A stretch of 64,000 nucleotides of DNA, taken from positions 19,144,176 to 19,208,175 of the forward strand of contig CM022678.1 in the NCBI GenBank assembly GCA_012295275.1, read 5' to 3'. Below are positions 51,984 to 64,000 of the stretch, piece by piece. Numbering within the stretch: position 1 is the first letter of the stretch; each line of letters begins with the position of its first letter. This DNA comes from Chrysomallon squamiferum. Taxonomy: Eukaryota > Mollusca > Gastropoda > Neomphalida > Peltospiridae. Both the position numbers and the translations under genes were made by a program. The notes under the pieces were generated by a model. The model was not told where the DNA came from. It ran no database searches and saw nothing but the letters and a program-made list of their open reading frames with translations.

Positions 51984-52712
51984 TAAAATAAAATAAAATA
52001 AATAAATAAATAATAACAAATAAATAAATAAATAAATAAGTGATAAAGTTTTCTTTCCGTATTTGTATAAATTTAAGGAATCACAGCTCTGTAGTGCTTG
52101 GGCCAGAGAATAAGAAACAAAATCACCAGCTTCAAAATTTCAATAAATACAGAACAAAAAAGAAGAGGAAATTTTTGTCTCAGCTTTATATAATAATAAT
52201 TTTTATTTGTCCATAAAAGTTTTACTGGTTTCAAAAGCCTTTCCCGTCGATTTACGTGTTTTACTTTTTTTTAACCTAAGCTGAAGTTTAAGTTAAAGTG
52301 TTGATATTGATGGAAAGTTTAGTATGAACTTGTTTGTTATTTTTTTTTCTTAATTGAGATTTCATAGATGAGATATTTTAGTGTTAATAAAAAATGGTCT
52401 ACAGAGGAAGAAATTTGTTATTACTTTATTATTATTAAATTATGGTATAGAAAGGTTCTGCAATTATTACATTATTATTAATAAAGAATAGTATATAAAA
52501 GACGGTTATGTAATTTCTACTTATTATTAGTGAAGAATGGCTTAGAGAAAGGTTTTTGATAAAAAGTGTAGAGTGTGTTGTTTTTATTTCCTTTTCATGA
52601 GCTTGTTCAGTGATGGTAAATTGTAAAAGCTTGGTATGAATTGTTTTCAAATAAGGTAATATTTTTAAAACAATACTCTTATTTTGAAAGCAATATCAAA
52701 CTGATGAAGGAT

Positions 52713-52764
<52 letters not shown>

Positions 52765-53568
52765 GTGTTGTTATTTTTTCCTTTCTTTTTCTTCCCAGTG
52801 TTCTAACAAATAGAAAAGTAAAACTTAGACCATCTAAATTTTACTGGACTGAAAATCTTCTTTCCCGTTGATTTACGAGATCTTGTCTTTTCTTAGCTAA
52901 ACTGAATTTCTATTCAACGTCTTGTTTTACTTGCTGCTTCTGTATGTGCATTTTACTTCCTTCTAATTATAGCCCGTTATCTATCAAAAGACAATTCGTG
53001 AATCAGAGGTATATTTTAATGCTATTATTATTTTCCAGGAAATTTACCTCTTTAGCGATTAAACAAACTGAAACCAGGAATTAGTCATTTTCGTAGAATT
53101 AGCAAAATAATAATAATAAAAAACCAAACAAAAAACGTAATTCAATGAACTGGTTTGGTTTGTGTAACTGAATGCTGGATTAATGGACACATGTAGAAAC
53201 CTGACATCAAATACTTAACTGAAAGCTATATTATCTATTTATTTTATATGAACAGTAGCTTTAATTTTCACGAACGTGATTAAACAAATAAGGTAAATAC
53301 GGTAAATATTGCGATCAGCGGAAACATTTAGAAATAAGGCCGAGTGATTTCGCTCTTTAGCAATAAAAGTGTAGACGTTCTGCATTTAAACTGAAAAACG
53401 AAATAAATAAATAAATAAATAAATAAATACTGCGAGTCTTAGTGTTTATTAGATAAAATGCTTAGTGTAAGTGAGGACTTGTTTGATGTGAAGAAAACCG
53501 ATTGTAACTACAAAAATAAAATAATTTTTTTTTTCGTCCTCGTCTTTTCTTAATCTACTAACCGATTT
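48965..53568 (-). repeat. Palindrome spacer with diverged tandem repeats
   Basis: About 4.6 kb with no gene. Degenerate units recur: a segment with 'atcaacgaacacatcga' and 'tgtctactgtgtgaaa' ends near 50095, 50560 and 51885, and one with 'cgtgattaaacaaa' occurs near 49775, 50238, 50440, 51480, 51770 and 53275. The units resemble reverse complements of upstream blocks seen at 7300-7600 and 9060-9160, so this is upstream-type DNA of minus-strand copies. AAT tracts lie at 50098-50168, 51890-51980 and 52714-52762. Confidence 0.6.
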
Positions 53569-53878
53569 TTGAATCAGTATGCATGTTATTCAGGCTACAT
53601 GAGGTAGCTATCCCTTTTTTTCTGCTCCCCTGGTGAAAACTGCATCACGAGTTATGTTGTCATTTCTGAAGTACGTGATAGTTGATTTCAAAAGGCTAAA
53701 TGCCATTTTCTTATTAGAGATTTTTTTTCTAGAAATTAAATATGAAGGAATAAAATAAAGCAGAATTTTGACAGTAATATTTATTTCATTTTAAAACATG
53801 ATCTATTCAAAAATGGAATTGTGTCCCTGATCACAGTAGTATATAAATATCATATTTATATAGCTTTATCACACCAGT

Positions 53879-53934
<56 letters not shown>

Positions 53935-54609
53935 AATAATAATAGAAGAATAATAAGACGAAGAAGAAAAAGAAGAAAAAGAAGAATCGTACTGATAACA
54001 AATGATTGTTATTATTATCATCATCATCACTCCTTGTTACTAGTTATCGGATTATCTAAAGTGAATCAAAACTCACTGCGTTATTTAGGAAAGACCAGGT
54101 TTATAAAGTTAAATGAATGGATCAAGGTTTCTAAAGAGTACTGTGAAACGAACGCATATTCAAAATCTATGAAACACACTATGCATTATATTGATTAACA
54201 AATGAAAGTTCTCTTATTCTATGACAGACTAATTCACAGCAAGTTTCTGCATGATCTTTTACCTGTGAGATATTTTTATTTTTATATTATAATTATGTGC
54301 AAGTATCTCTGACATGTGGAATTTCTAATTTTTTATTTATTTTTTATTATTTATGTATTTATTTATTTATTTATTATTATTACTTTTTTCTTTTAGTCTT
54401 TCGAAACAAAAAACAAAAAAAAACAACAACAACACAACGTAACAATAAAAAAAAAAAATATATATAGAAAAAATTATAATTAAAAAAACATCTGTTTTTA
54501 ATATGTTGTCTTCTTATCATAACAACCAGAACTAAATGTTATATAGTCTGTATTTATACTGAAAAACAAACAAAATAAATAAATAAATAAATAAATAATG
54601 AATAAATCA

Positions 54610-55057
54610 ATAAGTAAGATCATCCGGATTGGAAAGTGGACTGGATAGTAAATTTAAAAAATCACGATATTCATTTGTTTACTTAATAACCATTACCATT
54701 AGAAGTAGTAGTAGTAGAAATAGTTACAGCTGCAGTACTGTTAATAAGAAGAGTAGTGATAGTAGAAATAGCAGTAGCAGTACTAGTCTTTTAGTCGTTC
54801 GTACTGTTTCTATACACCAAATTAGAAACAAATTTATATATGAAAAAAGTGAAACGTTCAAACTTAAATTCAATTCATTTTCACTTTATTATTTTTCCTG
54901 TTGTTCGGGTCAATCATATACTGGTAGTAATTGTCTTACATTTTATTGTTTTTGTTGCCGTTCTTGTCTTTGTTGGTGTCAATTTTATTGTTGTTGTTTT
55001 CTATTTCTTCTTCGTTTTAACTTTATAATTACAATTATTATTATTATTATTATTATT

Positions 55058-55099
<42 letters not shown>

Positions 55100-55950
55100 A
55101 TTATTATTATTATTATTATTAATAAACACTAAGATGAAAAGGTCAAAAGGTTGGTGTAGACATTTCAGCTGATAACAGAAACTTCAGACAAAGCTCTTTA
55201 TGTAAAAACACCATGAATTAAAACAGCTTACACTTCGAACGCTCAATTACAAAATTGTGAAAACTATTCACATACAAAGACTTTATCATTAATACAATTC
55301 ACTGATCTGGAGCCACAATAACACACAAAACAATAAAAGATAAAAGGATACTCTAAATCAGCATTTTATTCAGGCATAATTACTTTGTATATAGATATAG
55401 ACAGACAGAGATACAAAAACATATAATTATATTATAATATATTATATTATAAATAAGCCATGATACTTATGTTACCCTTTACATTACACAAATTTCATTT
55501 CAACCATAACGTTTCATAAAGTTATTGAAAAATATATTAAAATAACTGTAGACTGTCTTTACAACCTGTATACGTAGATTTAATTTTTCAAGCTATATAT
55601 GTTTCAGATATATATATATATATATATTTATATTCTTAAAACTGAAAAAATACAGTAATCGAAAACATTTGCAGTCCAAACATTTTGTAGAAGGAATCCT
55701 AATATAAATATAATTATTAGCATAATTGCTTTTGTTGCCGATCATCTTCATGTGATTATTATTGTTATTATGATTATTATTATTATTATTATTATTATTG
55801 TTATTAATATTATTATTAGTATTATTATTCTTGTTTTTGTTGTTGTTCTTGTAGTAGTAGTAGTAATAATAGCAGTAGTAGTAGTAAAGACAGTCGAACA
55901 ATCCATGCAGTTCAATTCAAATTATTGTTAAGATCAGTAAATTACCACAT
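54610..55950 (-). repeat. U3 flank of copy H
   Basis: Mirror of 46396-47720, with the polyadenylation hexamer as TTTATT at 55375-55380 and microsatellites at 55034-55123 and 55750-55885. No gene is seen apart from repeat-derived frames. Confidence 0.75.
55375..55380 (-). terminator. Polyadenylation signal, copy H
   Basis: TTTATT on the plus strand, read as AATAAA on the minus strand, about 570 nt after the stop of H and in the conserved context. Confidence 0.6.
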
Positions 55951-58087
55951 TTACAAATTGACGTCAGCATTAACAAGAAGTGGAAAAGTTTCCAGCAGCC
56001 AGTCCACTGCAGCTTTGTCGTCTGCTTGGTCTGGTGGAGTTTTTCCTGTTTTGAAATCATTCAGTTCAGTGACTTGGTGAGTCTCTCCTGATTTCAAGCA
56101 TACAATTATCATATTCTCATTTCTGGTAGCAGTTGCTATTGCCAAATCAATCACCTGTTTCCAGTGTGTGTTTGGGGTATCCGAATTAACAACTACAACA
56201 ATGCATCGAATAAGAGGCATCAGTTGTTCGTAAAAATAGATATCATCCATTCCTTCAAACGAAAGCTCATCATTTCTCGTGACTTTGAGACCTGTATAGT
56301 CTTCTATAACTTGCTGAATCTTGTTTGAAATGTGAGATGTTTCCCAGTCGTCTTTGTCATGGAGAATCATGACATCAGCGCCATTTATTTCATCTTCTTT
56401 GTTCGTTTTGTAATAGAACTTAAAAATCCTCCTGAAACATGACCAAGCTTTACTCGGTGACTCGACTGTTGATAAGATATGCTGTGCTGTTTTCAGGTAA
56501 ACTCGACTGATTAAAGGAACAACCTTATCAGCTTCTTGGGTGCCCATCAGCAGACTTACACAGAGTCTGGCATTTTCGTATTCTTTTTTATTAAGATATT
56601 CTTCTGCAATTCTAACCCAGTCCTCTAGTCCTTGTTCTTGGTCTTCAGTCTTCTCATGAATCGGAAGAAAATGGGCTAATTCACTGATCATCCAGTAGAT
56701 ACCTTCAACTTGCCACGGCATTGGTACTTCAGGTAGACCATTCGTTTGCATCACAAAATCAGTTACTGTTTTAAAATATTTGTAAAGCACTTCAGGCGAA
56801 GAAGCTTCTATAGCAAGAATTTTGTAGTTTATCATTTCTTTCCTTAGCAAAGCCTTTTCGTCTGAAGAAAGACCCCTATTTTTACTTTTTTCAAATCGGA
56901 TTTTACACAATTCCATACAGGCAGAAATTTCATAGAGTGGGTATGTATCAGCTTCCGCTCCTTCTATTACATCTCTTAAGACGGATTCACCATCTTCAAA
57001 GAATTTATTAGTGATGTAAGCAGAAGCCAAGTCAAGTGCGGCATCAAAATTTGTGCCGTGTGTGACTCAACGGCCTGTTTTAAAGTTTCTATCGCACGCT
57101 GAAATGTTTCTTGGTCATTTTCCGATTTCGCTTTTTTGAGCAGAACCTTTCCCAGCTGATGAAGAGCATTTCCAGTAGGCCGAACCCTGATTGACTCTTC
57201 TAACAAACTCTCAGCTTTATCCAGTTGGTTTGTGTTTAGGAAATGCTTACCGCAGCTAGCAAGCACAAAGGGGACGTGTTTGCCTAAACAAAGAGCTTTA
57301 TTAAAATATTCCTCACGCGAAAGCAGCTCAGTTTGTTGTTGCACCGCTTCTACGAGCTCAGTGTCTTCAAATGGAGTCCACCTCAATTCAAGCCGTTTCG
57401 CTAATTCCCCAAGCTCGGCATACGCCATGGCATTCAGTGGTTCTGGTCCTTTACTGTCGACATCCTGGAGCAGTTTACAGCATCTAATAGCGAGTTCAAC
57501 GACATCCACACCTGACTGAATTGTATAGCTTTGAACGAACAGAGATCGCCTAAGTGTTAGACCCTCACCAAATTTCCACTCGTATTCTTCAGTGTACTTC
57601 TCATTTAATTTTCTGTACAGCTTCAGAGCCTTTAGATAAGAAGCTGGTGTTAGTTTAGAGAAGCAATAAGCAAGTTCAGCTTCAGCTACAGCACGCAATC
57701 TGTCAAAGTCTCCCTCCAGGTTTTCCATTTCGATTAATTCTGATTCAGCAGAACGCTTATCCTGTTTTAACAGAAAACGCACACGATTTGCACGAGCTAC
57801 AATGTTAGTAGGATCACGAAGATAAACTTTTAATTTTTTCTCGATTTCCTTCTCTCGATCTCCTAGCAAAAACAGCAGGAAGGAGACAAAATTGTTGGTG
57901 CGAATGTAACTTATCTTTCCATTTTGATATTCTTAAATGTCATCTGATTTCTCTTCTTTCGGTTTTCCTTGAAACTTTTCAAGTAATTTTTCTCTAAGCC
58001 GTTTTGAGCAAAACATAAGATCTGTAAGATGAAAAGAGTGAGGAAACGATTCCAGTCTCTCTTCGAAGGAAATGTCCTCGTGTGTTG
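55951..58087 (-). pseudogene. Copy H: TPR-TIR gene with few lesions
   Basis: Exon 2 is homologous from 58087 down to the family stop at 55951-55953. Lesions: the acceptor dinucleotide, AG in G, is AC here (plus strand GT at 58088-58089); GAA to TAA at 57933-57935; a 1-nt deletion near 57065 that is identical in G; and a 9-nt in-frame loss in the YRTHFKTV segment near 56770. Most of the TPR region is open in 56976-57869, and the C-terminal 359 codons (55951-57030) are open with a complete TIR-like domain (GADVMILHDKDDW, VTRNDELSFEG, HWKQVIDLA, DWLLETFP). No exon 1 is found upstream. It is less decayed than its mirror partner G. A TIR-containing fragment could still be encoded, but this is not shown. 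Confidence 0.87.
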
Positions 58088-58089
58088 GT

Positions 58090-58186
58090 GAAAAAATATA
58101 AATAATTGGAATTTGCTGAAGGCGAAAAAAACGTCGTCTTCTTCTTCTCCTTTTTCTTCTTCTTCTTCTTCTTCTTATTATTATTA

Positions 58187-58269
<83 letters not shown>

Positions 58270-58979
58270 TTGTATTTCTCTCGTTTCCAAATGTATGGTT
58301 TCAACTAATAATAATAATAATAATATTAATAATAATACACATTTTGCCTCATATATCTGGACACTTGATTTATTTATTTTTTATTAATAACATATTTGTT
58401 ATCGTAATAACATATTTAAATCAAACTTCCACATTCTCAATGTATGTTCCTTACTCTCAAACGAACAGTCAAAAACTGCGATATTTTTATTTTTTCAATG
58501 TTATATAAATCAGGTGTCTACTTTCCTCATTGAAATTAGAACAGTCTACCCAGTAAATGTAGATAAACAATCTCTATAAGGTACTTATGACCTCGTCGCA
58601 TGAATATAAACAACAGCTCCTTATTATACGTACGTGCTCTTTAGGTTATCAGAGTCCATTTTATTATCAAATTGCTAATGCAATATAAAACTGAGTTTTT
58701 CGAGATCAGTTTGATCGTGAGATATTCCTAAATTTATTTTGACTTTTGTCTTAGTTTTATATATATTTCTCCTCATATTTTATAATTGTTGTTAGTGTTA
58801 TTGTTGTTGTTGTTGTTGTTGTTATTATTATTATGAATCAATTTCTCTCTCTTTTTATTCTTTGAAATCCCGCCTTCAATGACGTTGTTCTATGTGTACT
58901 TTCTCTAGACCTAACAAAAATGTGTCAGCACTGAATCATTAGTCTTCTTCTTTCTCTTCTTCTTAATTTTCTTCTTCTT

Positions 58980-59051
<72 letters not shown>

Positions 59052-59495
59052 TTATATTCCTCTCGTTTCCAGAGGTATGGTTTCAACTAATAATAATAAC
59101 AAGAAGAAGAAGAAGAAGAAAAAGAAGAATATGAAGAAGAAGAAGAAAAGGATTGTTTTCAGTCACATAAAAGAACAATAAACAAATAAATAAATGAAAT
59201 ATCTCCAGTTTTTAACTACGTATTACATACAGCTCTATACCATTCTTTACATTTATAAGGTTACGTGAAGTAAACATAGCGAACTAGTCATAGTATAACA
59301 GCATAGAAACTCAAACGTGTTTGTGAAATTAGATCAGTGATATTTTCAATAAATATAGCGAGTAAACAGATCCAGAAGATATAAGAAATATAAGAATTTT
59401 TCCTTTACAAAGCTGTGTAGTGTTTAGCATAGACTCTAGGTGAGACACTATTCAGCGAAATGACATGCATCTACATTTTATATGTTAATAATTAA

Positions 59496-59554
<59 letters not shown>

Positions 59555-60082
59555 AGATTTTGCCTCGTATATCTGCAAACTTGATTTATTTATTTGTTAT
59601 TGTTTAATATCATATTTGTTATCGTAATAACATATTTAAATCAAACTTACACGTTCTCGCTGGATGTTCCTTACTCTCAAACAACAGTCAACAACTGCGA
59701 TAGCTTTCATTTTTCGGTGTCATATAAATCAGGTGTTTACACAGTAAATGTAGATTAACAATCTATATAAGATATGTATGACCTTCTCGCATGACAACAA
59801 TATAAACACATTAACTACAACAGCTTCTTATCATGTCTACGTGCTCTGTAAGCTATCATGCCCGGTCCTAGTCCATTTTACTATCAAATTACTAATTCTA
59901 TATTGAAGGTTTTCTAACAGAATTCGATAAGTAGCTTTAAATATTAAAATTAAAAATATTAAATTTAAACAAATATATTTTGTGTGAAAATCGAGATCTG
60001 TCTGATCGTGAGGCCTTCCTAATTTACTTTTTACTTGATGTCATCTTTCTTCTTCTTCTTCTTCTTCTTATTATTATTATTA

Positions 60083-60150
<68 letters not shown>

Positions 60151-60282
60151 AACCATATACTTGCAAAAGCCAGGAATAAGAACATCTTTAAAAATATATA
60201 AGATACTAATAAAAGGAGATATCTATGTTTTATTTTTCACTTATTATTTTGATTTTTTATTACTTTTTTATTATTATTATAA

Positions 60283-60322
<40 letters not shown>

Positions 60323-61253
60323 TTTAGATAACATAAAACAATAATAAACAAATAAATAAATGAAATATCTCAGGTTTCTAACTAGGCAGGCCCAGCAGCT
60401 CCGTACCCTTATTTACATTTATGAGCGTACGTGAGGTAAACATAGCGCACTTATCAGCCTATGTATAACAGCACAGAAAAAGAAACGTGTTTGCAAAATT
60501 AGATCACGGAGTTTGAATTAAATGCAGCGAGTAAACAGATCCAGAAGATATAAGAAATATTTATTAGTAGCGTTTTCTTTCTTTCTTTCTTTCTTTCTTT
60601 TTCTAGTACTTTGAGGAACCAAAGCTGTGCAGTGTTTAGCATACTTTCTGGGTCAGAGAATGGAACCGAAATAACCTGCGTCTACATTTTAAACGCAAAA
60701 AATTGAAATACTAAAATAATAATAATTATTATAAACAGATTTTTGTCTCATATTTCTGTAACACTTGATTTATTTCTATAAGTTACAAAAAATAAATAAA
60801 TAAATAAATAATGAAAAAACAAAGAAACAAACAAACAAAAACATTGTAATAACAGATTTTAAATCAAACTTGCACATTCTCTCTGGACGTTCCTTACTCT
60901 CAAACGAACAGTCCAAAACTTTTTGCTTTACTATTTCAATGTCATATAAATCAGGTGTCTACTTTCCTTATTTAAATTCGAAGAGTCAATACAGTAAGTG
61001 TAGATAAACAATCTATGTAAGGTGTGTACGACAACAATATAAACACATTCACGACTACAGCTCCTTATTATGGCTAGGTGCTCTTTAGGTTATCATGCCC
61101 GGACAGAGTCCATTTTATTATGAAATTGCTAACACAATATAAAACTGAGTTTTTCGAGATGAGTTTGATCGTGAGGTCCTCCTAATTTTATTTTTACTTT
61201 TTTCTTAACTTTTACATATATTTTTAAGTTCTATTATTGTTGTTGTCGGCGTT

Positions 61254-61337
<84 letters not shown>

Positions 61338-61340
61338 TAA
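58090..61340 (-). repeat. Upstream region of copy H: repeated Z blocks
   Basis: CTT/ATT tract (58139-58270), then three Z-type blocks in inverse orientation (about 58410-58740, 59200-59990 and 60360-61190), with trinucleotide tracts at 58970-59053, 59495-59555, 60045-60150 and 61255-61337. The motif 'gtatggtttcaactaata' occurs twice (58295 and 59075) but once in the left arm. No gene is seen. Confidence 0.7.
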
Positions 61341-63155
<1,815 letters not shown>

Positions 63156-64000
63156 TTATCCATCAGCAAGAAGTGGAAAAGTTTCGAAAAGCCAGTCCAC
63201 TGCACTTTTGTCGTCTGCATCGTCTAGCGGAGTTTTTCCTGTTTTGAAATTGTTCAGTTCAGTGACTTGGTGAGTCTCTCCTGATTTCAAGCATACAATC
63301 ATCATCTTCTCATTCTTCGCAGCAGTTGCTATTGCCAAATCAATCACCTGTTTCCAGTGTGTGTTTGGAGTGTCGGAACTAACAACTACGACAATGCATC
63401 GAATAAGAGGCATCAGTCGTTTGTAAAAAGAGATATCATCCATTCCTTCAAAGGCAAGTTCATCATTCCTCGTGACTTCAAGACCTGTGTAGTGTCTAAG
63501 AATTTCCTGAATTTTCTTTGACATCTCAGATGTTTTGCAATCGTCTTTGTCATGGAGAATCATGATATCAGCAGCATTTATTTCACTTTCTTTGTTCGTT
63601 TTGTAATAGAACGCAAAAGTCCTTCTGAAACAAGACGTAGCTTTGCTCGGTGACTCGTCTCTTGATAGGATATGCTGTGCTGTTTTCAGGTAAACTCGAC
63701 TGACGAGAAGAAAAGGAATATAATCAGCTTGTTGCGTACCCATCAACAGAATTATACAGAATCTGGCCTTTTCGTATTCTTGTCGATAAAGATATTTCTC
63801 TGTAGTTCCAATCCAGTGTTCAGGTCCCTGATACCGGTTTTTAATATTCTCATAAATCGGAAGAGTACGGCCCAATACACTGATCATGCTGTAAACATCT
63901 TTAACTTGCCACGGTATGTCTACTCCACGTGGACCTTTCGTTTGCATCAGCAAATCAGTTACTGTTCTGAAATGAGTCCGATATTTATACAGCACCTCGG
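63156..64000 (-). CDS. Copy I: TPR-TIR gene, C-terminal part (runs off window)
   Basis: Minus-strand partial CDS of about 281 codons that enters from beyond 64000 and ends at TAA 63156-63158. It starts in the EVLYKYRTHFRTVTDLL segment and contains the whole TIR-like domain: AADIMILHDKDDC, VTRNDELAFEG, MPLIRCIVVVVSS, HWKQVIDLA, DWLFETFP. It is closest to copy C (ENIKNRYQGPEHWIGTTE is shared). A deletion near 63155 removes the last DVNL residues, so the protein ends LLADG at a new stop. No other lesion is seen in this part. Its 3' flank pairs with that of F in the palindrome. Whether the N-terminal part is intact cannot be seen here. Confidence 0.82.
   Translation of the reverse strand, partial: EVLYKYRTHFRTVTDLLMQTKGPRGVDIPWQVKDVYSMISVLGRTLPIYENIKNRYQGPEHWIGTTEKYLYRQEYEKARFCIILLMGTQQADYIPFLLVSRVYLKTAQHILSRDESPSKATSCFRRTFAFYYKTNKESEINAADIMILHDKDDCKTSEMSKKIQEILRHYTGLEVTRNDELAFEGMDDISFYKRLMPLIRCIVVVVSSDTPNTHWKQVIDLAIATAAKNEKMMIVCLKSGETHQVTELNNFKTGKTPLDDADDKSAVDWLFETFPLLADG

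Overview
This window looks like animal genomic DNA. It is very AT-rich, dense in long microsatellites (AAT, GAA, GA/CT, AC/GT, AT, TATG), has GT-AG introns and AATAAA signals, and shows no operons or ribosome binding sites. The gene family and repeat load fit a cephalopod mollusc such as an octopus, but that is an inference and nothing here fixes the species.

One thing dominates the window: a local array of at least nine copies (called A to I here, left to right) of a two-exon gene. The full-length product is 729 residues. A 64-nt first coding exon gives 21 residues (MAAK...ARIKI). A phase-1 intron of about 280-370 nt follows. One 2.1-kb exon then encodes a helical N-terminal module with tetratricopeptide (TPR) repeats, a spacer, and a C-terminal domain of about 143 residues that reads as a TIR-like domain. 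The N-terminal FPHSFHLTDLM segment and the TPR layout recall the TTC22/IFIT-like TPR proteins, from memory of those families. TPR plus TIR suggests a cytosolic innate-immune adaptor or receptor, but no function is proved here.

State of the copies: A 1421-3867 (+, pseudogene); B 9707-10261 (+, cut by a 200-N gap); C 20577-23100 (+, intact); D 25357-27810 (+, pseudogene); E 33456-34193 (+, internally deleted remnant); F 37426-39895 (+, intact, apparently mosaic); G 44265-46395 (+, pseudogene); H 55951-58087 (-, pseudogene); I 63156-64000 (-, runs off the window). Only C and F are complete.

The intergenic DNA is a repeated set of modules: a far-upstream block (Y), an AAT tract, a near-upstream block (Z), the gene, and a 3' flank (U3) with AATAAA, AAT tracts and often a long CT tract. 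Blocks occur without their gene (an orphan U3 at 30690-31930), so further copies have probably been lost. The 4-kb segment holding the start of B (6230-10261) is a close duplicate of the segment holding the start of C (17218-21130).

The right half is a large imperfect palindrome. The left arm (about 39896-48764, with G) is repeated in inverse orientation at about 53569-63155 (with H and, at its outer edge, I). A 200-N gap sits exactly at the inner end of the left arm, and the innermost kilobase of the arms looks identical, so the arrangement is either a recent inverted duplication or gene conversion, or an assembly fold-back. G and H share one frameshift but carry different other lesions, which argues for a real older duplication with a possibly artefactual or converted centre. 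Overall the window shows a young, birth-and-death, copy-number-variable immune-type gene cluster.
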